DNA of 19,078 nt from an uncultured Ruminococcus sp. (lineage in GTDB: Bacteria > Bacillota > Clostridia > Oscillospirales > CAG-272): contig CACXED010000346.1 of NCBI GenBank assembly GCA_902766575.1, forward strand, positions 1 through 19,078. The letters run 5' to 3'. A program made the translations under genes and the position numbers. Within the stretch, counting starts at the first letter, position 1, and every line of letters starts with the position of its first letter. The notes beneath the pieces were generated by a model. It was given only the letters and a program-made list of their open reading frames with translations, was not told the DNA's origin and searched no databases. Positions 1 to 6,981 of this stretch are shown here, one piece after another.

Positions 1-1
1 A

Positions 2-517
2 GGCGGCGTAGCCGTTATCAAGGTCGGCGCTGCTACCGAGACCGAGATGAAGGAGAAGAAGCTCCGCATCGAGGACGCTCTCAACGCTACCAAGGCGGCT
101 GTTGAGGAAGGCATCGTCGCAGGCGGCGGAACCGCTTACCTCAACGTCATCGACGACGTCAAGGCTCTGCTCGACGTTGTTGAGGGCGACGAGAAGACCG
201 GCGTCAGAATCGTTCTCAAGGCTCTCGAGGCTCCTGTACGTCAGATCGCCGAGAACGCAGGCTTCGAAGGCTCGATCATCGTCGACAAGATCATGTCGAG
301 CGGCAAGATCGGTTACGGCTTCGACGCTTACAACGAGAAGTACGTCGACATGATGGAAGCCGGAATCGTCGATCCTACCAAGGTCACCCGTTCGGCTCTC
401 CAGAACGCCGCAAGCGTCGCCGCTACCGTTCTGACCACCGAGGCTGTCGTCTCCGACATCAAGGAGCCGGCTCACGCTGCTCCCGCAGGCGGAAACGGCA
501 TGGACGGTATGTATTGA
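2..517 (+). CDS. groEL: Chaperonin GroEL, C-terminal part (5' end outside window)
   Basis: The reading frame is open from base 2, so this is the last 171 residues of a protein that begins before the window. The sequence GGVAVIKVGAATETEMKEKK followed by RIEDALNATKAAVEEGIVAGGG is the unmistakable GroEL segment running from the apical/intermediate junction into the equatorial domain. GroEL forms the 14-subunit cytosolic folding chamber that works with GroES and ATP. The C-terminus is a short Gly/Met tail, GGNGMDGMY, ending in Tyr rather than the common GGM repeats. The gene is closed by a strong hairpin terminator at 549-580. Identification is certain; the start, promoter and any groES partner cannot be seen. 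Confidence 0.98.
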   Translation, partial: GGVAVIKVGAATETEMKEKKLRIEDALNATKAAVEEGIVAGGGTAYLNVIDDVKALLDVVEGDEKTGVRIVLKALEAPVRQIAENAGFEGSIIVDKIMSSGKIGYGFDAYNEKYVDMMEAGIVDPTKVTRSALQNAASVAATVLTTEAVVSDIKEPAHAAPAGGNGMDGMY

Positions 518-548
518 TTTCCAGCCCAAGGTTAAAATACGGCGTCAG

Positions 549-580
549 CCGCCGGAGCGCAAAAGCGCTCCGGCGGTTTC
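549..580 (+). terminator. Rho-independent terminator of groEL
   Basis: A perfect 12-bp stem (CCGCCGGAGCGC, loop AAAA, GCGCTCCGGCGG) is followed by TTTC. It starts 31 bases after the groEL stop codon. Confidence 0.9.
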
Positions 581-598
581 TTATGCTCGTCGGGGCAT

Positions 599-627
599 AA
601 AAAAAGACCCGTTTCCGGGTCTTTTTT
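599..627. terminator. Bidirectional terminator between groEL and SBP1
   Basis: The hairpin GACCCG-TTTC-CGGGTC is flanked by an A-run on the left and six T on the right, so it can end transcripts from either side. It is the main terminator of the minus-strand gene whose stop codon is at 630-632 and a second barrier for groEL read-through. Confidence 0.88.
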
Positions 628-629
628 GA

Positions 630-2099
630 TTATTTCGCGTCAGCGGCTTCCTTGTAGGTTTCGAGCAGCTTCTGGAGGCTGTTCTCAAAGCCGGACTTTC
701 TGCCCTCGTAGGCGGAAGCGATGTTCTCAACTCCGCTTGCAAGCTGGTCGAAGAACCACATGACTATATGGTCGGTCGAGGTCTCGTTGACGAAGGTGAA
801 GTCGAAGAACGAGGTGCTGTTGACGAGGTCGAGCATCTCGGCGGTCTCGGCGTCGCGGCTGTACTTGCCCTTGAGCGCGGTGTCGAGGTAGGCCGGAACG
901 ACGCTCTTGTAGCTCTCGGCGTTGAGCGCTTCGAGCATTACGGCGGTCATTTCGGGATCCTTTGTCGAGAGCAGCATCGACATATAGGGAGTTCCGTAGT
1001 TGAAGGTGTAGTAGCTGTCCTGATTCTCGTCGTACATCGGGTAAGGAATGATACCGTAGTCGGCGGTCATGTCGCGGAGATTGTCGGTTCCGCGGATTCC
1101 CGAGCCGAGGAAGAGCACATATCCGCTCTTGAAGATGCTGTAGACATCTTCGCCCTGCATGGTCTCGATATTTCCGTTGCTGTAGACCGAATAGTCGTAT
1201 TCGTTGACGAGCCGATAAACCTTTGCGTACATCTCGACGAACTTGTCGGTCATGAAAGCGTACTCGTAGGAATCGTCGGCGGTCTTGGTTGCGACCTTCA
1301 TGCCGCAGGACGGCAGGAGCGCGCGTCCCGCCTGGAGATCGAAGGTATAGCCTATGCGGTCGTTTCCGAGCTCAAACTTTCCGTCTCCGTTGAGATCGGA
1401 GAGCGCAGCCGCAGCCATCTCGTTCAGCTTGTCGAGCGTCCACTTTTTGCTTCTGACCAGCTCATAGGGATCCTCGAGCTTGAGATCGTCGATCATTCCC
1501 TTGTTGAAATACATCGCGATGTTGTTCTTTATGAGGTCGAGCGACATCGAGCCAACCGCGCAGTAGAGCTGACCGTAGATCTCGGCGCTGTCGTTCCATC
1601 CGGCGCACCAGTAGGGCTGGCTGAAATCGAGCACGTCATAATCGTTCAGATTGAGGAAAAATCCGCGGGTCTCGCAGCCCCACCAGTAGTCGGGCATTAC
1701 GAGATCATAATCTCCGGAATCCGACATGACGTCGCCCTCGAGGGTCTTGTTCCAGAGCGAGCCGTCGTCGTCGAGCGTGACCGACTTGATGGTGACGTTG
1801 AAGCGGTCGGCTATCTTGGCGTTGCGGTTGTAGATCGCGTCGTTGACAACGTCGCCGGTCGCCTCCTCGGGACAGAGATCGTCAGCCCGGCTTGTCCTTA
1901 CGAGCATTGTGAAATCCTTGCCGCCGAAGTCATACTCGCCGAGGTTGTCGGCAAAGGGCTTTTCGGTCTCGGGCGCGGTGGTCTGCTCTGAGTCGGCGGA
2001 TGTCTCTTTTTCGCCGCCGGTCTCGCCGCAGGCAGCCGCCTGAGCCGCGAGAGCGCACAGTATCATGACCGAGATTGTACGCAGCGTAAATTTTTTCAT
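630..2099 (-). CDS. Extracellular solute-binding lipoprotein (SBP1)
   Basis: This is a 489-residue lipoprotein: a KK start and hydrophobic stretch (residues 4-20) lead to a lipobox AAAC with Cys24 as the lipidated residue, then an acidic Ser/Thr/Glu linker. The body resembles family-1 ABC solute-binding proteins and is clearly paralogous to the genes at 14064 and 16524: shared blocks include EEATGDVVNDAIYNRN near residue 80, DYGIIPYP in the middle and a C-terminal ASGVENIASAYE region. The role is inferred as capture of an oligosaccharide or similar nutrient outside the membrane. The ATG at 2099 was chosen because AGAAAGGA lies 10 bases upstream; a TTG at 2108 is nearly touching that site. No permease or ATPase gene is present nearby. 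AraC1 lies directly upstream on the same strand and is the likely regulator. Confidence 0.88.
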   Translation of the reverse strand: MKKFTLRTISVMILCALAAQAAACGETGGEKETSADSEQTTAPETEKPFADNLGEYDFGGKDFTMLVRTSRADDLCPEEATGDVVNDAIYNRNAKIADRFNVTIKSVTLDDDGSLWNKTLEGDVMSDSGDYDLVMPDYWWGCETRGFFLNLNDYDVLDFSQPYWCAGWNDSAEIYGQLYCAVGSMSLDLIKNNIAMYFNKGMIDDLKLEDPYELVRSKKWTLDKLNEMAAAALSDLNGDGKFELGNDRIGYTFDLQAGRALLPSCGMKVATKTADDSYEYAFMTDKFVEMYAKVYRLVNEYDYSVYSNGNIETMQGEDVYSIFKSGYVLFLGSGIRGTDNLRDMTADYGIIPYPMYDENQDSYYTFNYGTPYMSMLLSTKDPEMTAVMLEALNAESYKSVVPAYLDTALKGKYSRDAETAEMLDLVNSTSFFDFTFVNETSTDHIVMWFFDQLASGVENIASAYEGRKSGFENSLQKLLETYKEAADAK

Positions 2100-2156
2100 A
2101 ATTTGCAAGTCCTTTCTGTATTATTTCACGAATCCACTTTTTTTATGGTAATTCCT

Positions 2157-2185
2157 ATTATATCACATCAAGCCCTGATTGTAAA
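2157..2185 (-). promoter_or_regulatory. Promoter of SBP1
   Basis: On the minus strand a -35 TTTACA (2180-2185) and a -10 TATAAT (2157-2162) are separated by 17 bases. The weak -35 fits a gene that needs an activator; a direct repeat suited to one lies just upstream. Confidence 0.75.
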
Positions 2186-2197
2186 TGCAAAATATTA

Positions 2198-2230
2198 GCG
2201 AAAAATTGACGTCGCTTGCGAAAAATTGAC
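2198..2230 (-). promoter_or_regulatory. Tandem operator (13-bp direct repeat, 20-bp period) upstream of SBP1
   Basis: The 13-mer GCGAAAAATTGAC occurs at 2198-2210 and again at 2218-2230. On the minus strand this is GTCAATTTTTCGC twice, about 48 and 68 bases upstream of the expected SBP1 transcription start. Two copies on one face of the helix upstream of a weak -35 is the usual layout for AraC-family activators, which use two helix-turn-helix units in direct orientation. The repeat starts 5 bases after the AraC1 stop codon. Binding by AraC1 is inferred. Confidence 0.65.
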
Positions 2231-2234
2231 TTTA

Positions 2235-3083
2235 TCATTTGTCGTGCGTTTTCTGATACTCAGTCGGGGACATACCGACCTCGCGCTTGAAGCAATGCGA
2301 GAAATACGCCAGATCCTTGTATTGCAGGATAGCCGCGATATCCTTGCATCTGTACCCGTCGGCGAGCATACTTTTCGCCGCGCGTATTCTCTGCGCCGCG
2401 AGATATTTCATCGGCGTCACTCCAAGCTCCCGCCGGAAGACGCGGATGAGCGTCGCTTCGTGCATATAGAAAAGCTCCGCGATATTTCCGAGCGTGATAT
2501 CGCTGCAAATATTCATCTCGATATACCGGCGTATCTTCTCGCATACCGTGGTGTTGTCAATGCTTTTCTGCGAAAGCCCGATTCCGTTTATCAGCGAGAG
2601 TATTTCAATGAGCTTTATCGAGCATTGCCTGTACAGCTCGGACAGATCGTCGGAATCGGTTCTGCGTACCATCGTCGTGATGACCGAGGTCAGGCAGTCT
2701 CTGATGCGGCTGTCGGCACAGTGAAACACGGTCACGCTGTCGTCGATACCGTAAATCTTAAACTGACTTTCCATCAGACAGCCGAAGGTGTTGACCCAGA
2801 TCTTCCTGTACGGTTCTTCCGTATCGGCGTAATATTGACCGGTGAAGCCGCTTTTGAGCAGATAGAAATCGCCCGCCGACACATTATAGCTCCTGCCACC
2901 CGTCTCGATATGCCCCTTGCCCGACAGCACATATTCAAAAACGCTGACGTTATTGTTCACGCGGATCAGATAGTAATCCGGATTCGCGGGCGTGATACCG
3001 CAGAGATTGACCTCGAAAAAATCATTGGAAAAATCCCCTCCGTAGAAAAAGGTTTCTCCTACCGAATTTTTATGATAGCCCAT
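2235..3083 (-). CDS. AraC-family transcriptional regulator (AraC1)
   Basis: The 282-residue protein has an N-terminal cupin-type sensor domain (about residues 20-110, with EYVLSGKGHIETGG and AGDFYLLKSGFTGQYY) and a C-terminal double helix-turn-helix (about residues 180-280, with DITLGNIAELFYMHEATLIR, then DIAAILQYKDLAYFSHCFKR and GMSPTEYQ). Such proteins bind DNA direct repeats and respond to small ligands, often sugars. The ATG at 3083 was chosen because GGAGG lies 8 bases upstream. The longer frame from 3113 begins at the edge of the -10 box, so it cannot be the translated start. It is closely related to AraC2 at 6982, with an almost identical recognition helix. Its gene precedes SBP1 on the same strand, 135 bases apart, so SBP1 is the likely target. 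Confidence 0.93.
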   Translation of the reverse strand: MGYHKNSVGETFFYGGDFSNDFFEVNLCGITPANPDYYLIRVNNNVSVFEYVLSGKGHIETGGRSYNVSAGDFYLLKSGFTGQYYADTEEPYRKIWVNTFGCLMESQFKIYGIDDSVTVFHCADSRIRDCLTSVITTMVRRTDSDDLSELYRQCSIKLIEILSLINGIGLSQKSIDNTTVCEKIRRYIEMNICSDITLGNIAELFYMHEATLIRVFRRELGVTPMKYLAAQRIRAAKSMLADGYRCKDIAAILQYKDLAYFSHCFKREVGMSPTEYQKTHDK

Positions 3084-3113
3084 ACCGCCGCCTCCGTTCG
3101 CTTCTTTATACAT

Positions 3114-3142
3114 ATTATAATACTTTTCGCGCGGATTGTCAA
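3114..3142 (-). promoter_or_regulatory. Promoter of AraC1
   Basis: On the minus strand TTGACA (3137-3142), 17 bases, then TATAAT (3114-3119): an exact sigma-A consensus. Transcription should begin near 3107, which rules out translation from the ATG at 3113. Confidence 0.88.
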
Positions 3143-3155
3143 CGCTGTGGAAATC

Positions 3156-3180
3156 AAAAAAGCGGCGGAGCCGCTTTTTT
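3156..3180 (-). terminator. Terminator of the protease/hypothetical operon
   Basis: The stem AGCGGC-GGA-GCCGCT is flanked by A-runs on the left and T-runs on the right, so it is symmetrical. It begins directly after the stop codon of the minus-strand gene at 3182 and insulates that operon from the AraC1 promoter. Confidence 0.88.
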
Positions 3181-3181
3181 G

Positions 3182-3745
3182 TTATTTGAGACCTTTTTCG
3201 ACAACGCCGGCAAATTCGTTCACAAAGCCCGCGCCCTTGACGTCGTAGCGTTTTCCGTCAATTTCGAGATAATAGTACGCGCGCCGATCCTTATTTATAT
3301 AGTAGCGCTCGCCCTCGATGAATACGAAATACTCGGTCTGTATCGGAGCGGTGTTTTCGGAAATATCGGCTCTGATACGGTGGATGTCTCCGTCCTTCAG
3401 ATAGTAGGTTATCTCCCAGTGATCAGTGCCGCCATACGATATCTCGTGACTGTCCCTGCCGAATATCAGTCTCGGCGGCAGATAGACCTTCAGTTCGTCG
3501 GCGAAAGCGCAGGCGAGCATGAACGCCTGACTGTCCGGCTTAAGCTCGACTTCCTTTGCGTCCTTGTCGAAGACGTTTTCGCAGACCGTGATGCGCTCGA
3601 CATTCTCCTCGGTGATGATTCCCTTGAACAGCTGCTTTCCGACGTTATCCCATCTGTATACATTCACAATAAATATTCCGCTCGCCGCGATCAACAAGAT
3701 GAGTACGGTGAGAACAATTATAAGAGTTATCCGTCTTTTTGTCAT
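3182..3745 (-). CDS. Membrane-anchored protein of unknown function
   Basis: The 187-residue protein has an N-terminal KRR followed by one hydrophobic segment (about residues 6-28), which suggests a single membrane anchor with the rest outside the cell. The exported part is rich in beta-prone, charged and aromatic residues (EYFVFIEGERYYINKDRRAY, YYLEIDGKRYDV). No catalytic motif or known family was recognised. Its start codon overlaps the stop codon of the upstream protease gene in an ATGA arrangement (3742-3745), so the two are probably translationally coupled. It may be a membrane partner, immunity protein or regulator of the protease; this is inference from gene order only. Its base composition is nearer to the rest of the window than to the protease gene. 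Confidence 0.8.
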   Translation of the reverse strand: MTKRRITLIIVLTVLILLIAASGIFIVNVYRWDNVGKQLFKGIITEENVERITVCENVFDKDAKEVELKPDSQAFMLACAFADELKVYLPPRLIFGRDSHEISYGGTDHWEITYYLKDGDIHRIRADISENTAPIQTEYFVFIEGERYYINKDRRAYYYLEIDGKRYDVKGAGFVNEFAGVVEKGLK

Positions 3746-4917
3746 GAAAATCTCGCAACCTGTTCTTTCATATACAGCCAGTTACCTGTACTCGGACTGG
3801 TATATGCGTATTCTTGATACGATGATTGATCTTCATGCTCATAGTCTCGATACACATATATACGTCCACATCCGGGATCACAGACTCTTATATAATGCGA
3901 CTCTGTATGAATTGCATCTACAACAGTCGTATGTCCGTTTCCAGTATCAGTAACATAAAACAGTGCAACTAATGGATACCCGCCACTAATATTTCTTTTT
4001 ATGTTTTCATCTGTAGGAGTGTAATCTAAAGATTGATAATATTCGCAGTTATAAGTATTTCTTAAAAGTTCCGCGATAACAGTCCTATTAACGCCATTAT
4101 TAAAAACAGTCTCGTCAGTACTATCAAAGTATGTAGTAGCAACACTATATGCTGTAAGACTCAACTCACTATGAATGTAATTCGCAACCATACCTACGCA
4201 AGCTGCCCAACATAACTTATCGTATGGATTTTGAGATAAATAATCAACCGTACAAGAATAATAGCCACTTATCCTTGGAGTAATAGCAAGAGTTTCTTCC
4301 TGATCATCGTTTGCCACGAATCCAAGTAGTTCTCCCTCATCAACTTTAGAAGTAACTACCGATTGTACTCCCATCCTTTGTTCATTGGTTCCAATAGCAT
4401 TTGCGAGGCTAATGCGGTTAAGTGACATATCTTCGTAATTCTCAGCAACTAGCTTTATGTTTTTACCGTTAGAAATATAACATCCATCCGCATCATATAT
4501 TATCGCAACATCATCAAAGCCACACTCATTTATATAATCAGCCTCGGCACTTGATATCTGGAACTTATTATTACCAAGAGCAGTTGCGAACGCAATGACC
4601 TTATCTTGATAAATAATAGGATATCCATAATATGCTGCTTCCATTCCATCAGTCGTAGCTACATATTTGAAGATTTTTTCACCTACTCTCACATTTTCGA
4701 AAACCACATCCTCATATTCTGTCCCATCCTTCGTTTTGTCAACAAAGTTTAAGACTTCAATCAGCCCCGCTTTTTCACCAGCAGTGATCTTCATATTCGT
4801 TAACAGACCTTCGTTATTTGTTAACAGACCCTCATTATCGGTTGTTGCTCCGATGGTAACGGCAAAAAGCGTACACAACAAGCAAATAACCAATGCCACA
4901 GACAAACACTTTCTCAT
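3742..4917 (-). CDS. Secreted C39/papain-like cysteine protease
   Basis: The 391-residue protein begins with a signal peptide (MRKCLSVALVICLLCTLFAV, cleavage probably near Ala24). Residues 28-41 hold two copies of a 7-residue repeat, NEGLLTN, and about 42-210 may be a propeptide-like region. The C-terminal domain carries a complete papain-type set: Gln229 in YLSQN (oxyanion hole), Cys236 in KLCWAAC, His329 in GNGHTTVVDA and Asp347 in VCDPG. This fits the C39-like/papain fold, but the substrate is unknown. The ATG at 4917 has GGAGG 7 bases upstream. The gene is visibly AT-richer than its neighbours (a sampled 60-base line has 35% GC, against 45 and 60% in two neighbouring-gene samples), which suggests acquisition by transfer. 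It is followed by a coupled membrane protein gene. Confidence 0.85.
   Translation of the reverse strand: MRKCLSVALVICLLCTLFAVTIGATTDNEGLLTNNEGLLTNMKITAGEKAGLIEVLNFVDKTKDGTEYEDVVFENVRVGEKIFKYVATTDGMEAAYYGYPIIYQDKVIAFATALGNNKFQISSAEADYINECGFDDVAIIYDADGCYISNGKNIKLVAENYEDMSLNRISLANAIGTNEQRMGVQSVVTSKVDEGELLGFVANDDQEETLAITPRISGYYSCTVDYLSQNPYDKLCWAACVGMVANYIHSELSLTAYSVATTYFDSTDETVFNNGVNRTVIAELLRNTYNCEYYQSLDYTPTDENIKRNISGGYPLVALFYVTDTGNGHTTVVDAIHTESHYIRVCDPGCGRIYVYRDYEHEDQSSYQEYAYTSPSTGNWLYMKEQVARFS
4799..4840. repeat. Two-copy 21-bp tandem repeat in the protease gene
   Basis: The units 4799-4819 and 4820-4840 match at 17 of 21 positions and are in frame. Each encodes the heptapeptide NEGLLTN, just after the signal peptide. 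Confidence 0.85.
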
Positions 4918-4943
4918 TTTTATGCCTCCATAATATTACATTT

Positions 4944-4963
4944 AACCATAAATTTATATGGTT
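4944..4963. promoter_or_regulatory. Inverted repeat in the protease leader
   Basis: The arms AACCATA (4944-4950) and TATGGTT (4957-4963) are separated by 6 AT bases. The dyad covers the expected start of transcription for the protease promoter, so it could be an operator or a short leader hairpin. Confidence 0.5.
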
Positions 4964-4970
4964 CATTTAT

Positions 4971-4999
4971 ATTATAGCGCTATAATCTTCATTTGTCAA
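4971..4999 (-). promoter_or_regulatory. Promoter of the protease operon, -10 inside a 16-bp palindrome
   Basis: On the minus strand TTGACA (4994-4999), 17 bases, TATAAT (4971-4976): exact consensus. The perfect palindrome ATTATAGCGCTATAAT (4971-4986) covers the -10 box and part of the spacer, where a repressor would block RNA polymerase. Confidence 0.85.
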
Positions 5000-5032
5000 G
5001 CATTTTTTTGATTTTTCCCTTTTGCATATAAT

Positions 5033-5062
5033 TATTGCCATATTTTATGCAATATTGCCATA
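5033..5062. repeat. 10-bp direct repeat with 20-bp period upstream of the protease promoter
   Basis: TATTGCCATA occurs at 5033-5042 and 5053-5062. The copies lie on the same helical face, roughly 70-100 bases upstream of the expected protease transcription start, a spacing typical of activator sites. They also lie just beyond the ferredoxin stop codon. Function is inferred. Confidence 0.45.
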
Positions 5063-5076
5063 AAGCATATTACATA

Positions 5077-5256
5077 TCAGTCCTTCTTCTTAGCCGCGTC
5101 TACCGGGCAGACGTTCACGCAGACATTGCAGTCCCTGCACTTTTCGTCGTCGATGGAGAATTTGCCCTCGGGGCTGATAATTATCGCATGGAACGGACAC
5201 TCCACGTCGCAGGTTCCGCAGGATATGCAGATTTTTTGGTCAATATAGTGCTTCAT
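5077..5256 (-). CDS. Small 2[4Fe-4S] ferredoxin
   Basis: This 59-residue protein has two classic CxxCxxCxxxC(P) motifs: Cys10, 13, 16 and 20 (CISCGTCDVECP) and Cys40, 43, 46 and 50 (CRDCNVCVNVCP). It is therefore a clostridial-type 2[4Fe-4S] ferredoxin, a soluble low-potential electron carrier in the cytosol. The ATG at 5256 has AAAGGG 7 bases upstream and starts 14 bases after the stop codon of the radical SAM gene, so the two form an operon. The likely role is to supply electrons for reductive cleavage of S-adenosylmethionine by that enzyme. The C-terminus is a short lysine-rich tail. No convincing terminator was found immediately downstream. Confidence 0.93.
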   Translation of the reverse strand: MKHYIDQKICISCGTCDVECPFHAIIISPEGKFSIDDEKCRDCNVCVNVCPVDAAKKKD

Positions 5257-5270
5257 TTTCTATCCCTTTC

Positions 5271-6821
5271 TTAGGCGTTCTTCTGAGCGCGCTTATGGTG
5301 CTTGATCATTCTGAGCTTGACGTAGAGCTTCGGCATATTGTTCACGAGGAAATCCTTGAGATGATTTCTCGCGTTCGCGTAGCGGTCGTGAAGCCAGACG
5401 AGCTGCTTGTAAGGGACGTGCTTGCCGGTCACGCGGTGGTCGAGCCACTTCTCGTAGACGCCGCCGATCGCCTTCGGCATCGCGTAAGCCCACTTGTAGC
5501 GGCGGACGAAGTGCATGAAATACGCCTCGATGAACAGCACCTGCTCCTCGGGGAACTGCGGCTGAACCAGCGGAACCCGCCGCTGCGTGAAGTCTCCCTC
5601 CGGAATGAAGCCCGCCTCCTTTGAGATCTCGTAGAGCGGCGTTCCCTCGTAGGGGTAGAAAATGTTCGGTATCGTGCGGTCGCTCTTGATGCGCGCGTTG
5701 AGCTTGATCGTCTTGAGCGCGCGGTGAATGTCCTCAAAGGGCAGTCCGATGATATTGTAGGTGAGCTGCGAGATTCCGTACTTGTGGAACCAGTTCGAGC
5801 AGCGGATTATCATCTCGTCGGTCTGATAGCGGCGCAGATACTTGAAGCGCATCTCCTGATCGCCCGACTCGAGACCCATATCTATCGTGTAGAAGCCCGC
5901 CGCTTTCATCTTCTTGACCGTCTCCTCGGTCAGAATGTCGAAGCGGATGTTTCCGGTGCAGGGCAGTCCGATCTCCTTGGTATACATATCAATGAACTTA
6001 TCGAACCAGTCGGGGAACATATTGAATATCGCGTCGCGGAAGTTGATGAACTTGATATAAGGATGCTTTGCGAGCAGGGTTTTCAGGTAGAGTATCGCGT
6101 TCTCGGGCGAGCGGAAGCGCGCGTAGATCTTCTTGTTCGGATAGACCTTTCTGAAATTTCCGTTGCCGCAGTAGGTACAGTTGTAGAAGCAGCCGCGGCT
6201 GACGACGACTATCGCCGTGTTGACCTTGGACGACTCGAGATTGTCATAGTCGAACAGATCGAAGTCGGGGATCGGTATCCGGTCGAGGTCGGCGAAAAGC
6301 GGCGCTATCGGATTGTGCTTGAACGAGCCGTCGTCCATCTTGAAGTAGAGGCTCTGCACATTGGTGTAGTCCTCGCCCGCGGACATTTTGTCGCAGAGCT
6401 CGAGCTCGGGATACTCTCCATCGCCGACGCAGACGCAGTCAACTCCGTCCACCGCCAGAACCTCGTCCGGAACGAGCGTGCAGTGATAGCTTCCGCAGAT
6501 GACAAAGACGTCGGGACAGACCTCCTTTGTCCACTTGATATACTTCTGACAGTCGGGGAAAGCGGTGGTTCTGATCGAGAAGCCGATTATATCGAACTCG
6601 CCCTTGTCGCGGAGTCTCTGCTTGAAGTCCTCCTCGGTGTGGAGATTGAGCAGATGCAGCAGCTCGACGTGATGTCCTCCCTGCTTTAAGACAGCGGAAA
6701 TAGACGCCAGCCCCTCGCTGTAGTTTCCGCCGCTCGTTTTTCTTGCGCAGTCGCGGTCGGTGTAATCGGGGTAGACGAGCAGCATTCTCGCCTTTCGCCC
6801 GTGAAGATTTTTAAGTTCCAT
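5271..6821 (-). CDS. B12-binding-domain radical SAM protein
   Basis: The 516-residue protein has an N-terminal cobalamin-binding-like Rossmann domain (about residues 10-150, with RMLLVYPDY, DIIGFSIRTTAFPD, VICGSYHCTLVPDEVL and CVGDGEYPELEL). A radical SAM domain follows, with the cluster motif CFYNCTYC (Cys211, Cys215, Cys218), and a C-terminal extension beyond about residue 400 holds many aromatic and basic residues. Members of this BchE/P-methylase-like superfamily perform methylations, cyclisations or other radical chemistry; the substrate here is unknown. The classic DxHxxG cobalamin motif is absent, as in many members. The ATG at 6821 has GGAG 6 bases upstream. A ferredoxin gene follows 14 bases downstream and AraC2 diverges upstream. 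Confidence 0.9.
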   Translation of the reverse strand: MELKNLHGRKARMLLVYPDYTDRDCARKTSGGNYSEGLASISAVLKQGGHHVELLHLLNLHTEEDFKQRLRDKGEFDIIGFSIRTTAFPDCQKYIKWTKEVCPDVFVICGSYHCTLVPDEVLAVDGVDCVCVGDGEYPELELCDKMSAGEDYTNVQSLYFKMDDGSFKHNPIAPLFADLDRIPIPDFDLFDYDNLESSKVNTAIVVVSRGCFYNCTYCGNGNFRKVYPNKKIYARFRSPENAILYLKTLLAKHPYIKFINFRDAIFNMFPDWFDKFIDMYTKEIGLPCTGNIRFDILTEETVKKMKAAGFYTIDMGLESGDQEMRFKYLRRYQTDEMIIRCSNWFHKYGISQLTYNIIGLPFEDIHRALKTIKLNARIKSDRTIPNIFYPYEGTPLYEISKEAGFIPEGDFTQRRVPLVQPQFPEEQVLFIEAYFMHFVRRYKWAYAMPKAIGGVYEKWLDHRVTGKHVPYKQLVWLHDRYANARNHLKDFLVNNMPKLYVKLRMIKHHKRAQKNA

Positions 6822-6867
6822 TTATTTCTCCATTAAGTTCTTTCAATAAAAATATAACGGTAATTCA

Positions 6868-6896
6868 ATTATAACACAGACTTTTCTCTGTGTCAA
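6868..6896 (-). promoter_or_regulatory. Promoter of the radical SAM operon with a dyad in its spacer
   Basis: On the minus strand TTGACA (6891-6896), 17 bases, TATAAT (6868-6873). The spacer holds a perfect inverted repeat, ACACAGA at 6874-6880 and TCTGTGT at 6887-6893 with 6 bases between (top-strand positions), which overlaps the -35 box. This placement fits a repressor operator or a MerR-type activator site. Confidence 0.85.
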
Positions 6897-6918
6897 TACA
6901 TAAACTATTAACTTTGCC

Positions 6919-6947
6919 TTGACTTTGGCTCCAAAAAAGTGTATAAT
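6919..6947 (+). promoter_or_regulatory. Promoter of AraC2
   Basis: TTGACT (6919-6924), 17 bases, TATAAT (6942-6947). The -35 TTGACTT is mirrored by AAGTCAA at 6959-6965, just after the expected start of transcription, giving a wide dyad that could serve autoregulation. The promoter lies back to back with that of the radical SAM operon. Confidence 0.82.
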
Positions 6948-6981
6948 AAATGTGTTCCAAGTCAAATCTCCGGAGGAGCAG

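Noticed and set aside
768..1991. 407-codon plus-strand frame
   Set aside because: It is the antisense shadow of SBP1, which has a signal peptide, ribosome binding site, promoter and two paralogues. The plus frame is a Val/Glu-rich translation of complementary codons.
2226..3248. 340-codon plus-strand frame
   Set aside because: Antisense to AraC1 and its promoter; it crosses a terminator hairpin.
5022..5052. TTGCATA...TATGCAA inverted repeat as a ferredoxin terminator
   Set aside because: The arms are only 7 AT-rich pairs around a 17-base loop, with no proper T-run, so termination is unlikely.
5724..6689. 321-codon plus-strand frame
   Set aside because: Antisense to the radical SAM gene; no domain, no ribosome binding site and biased Val/Glu/Leu composition.
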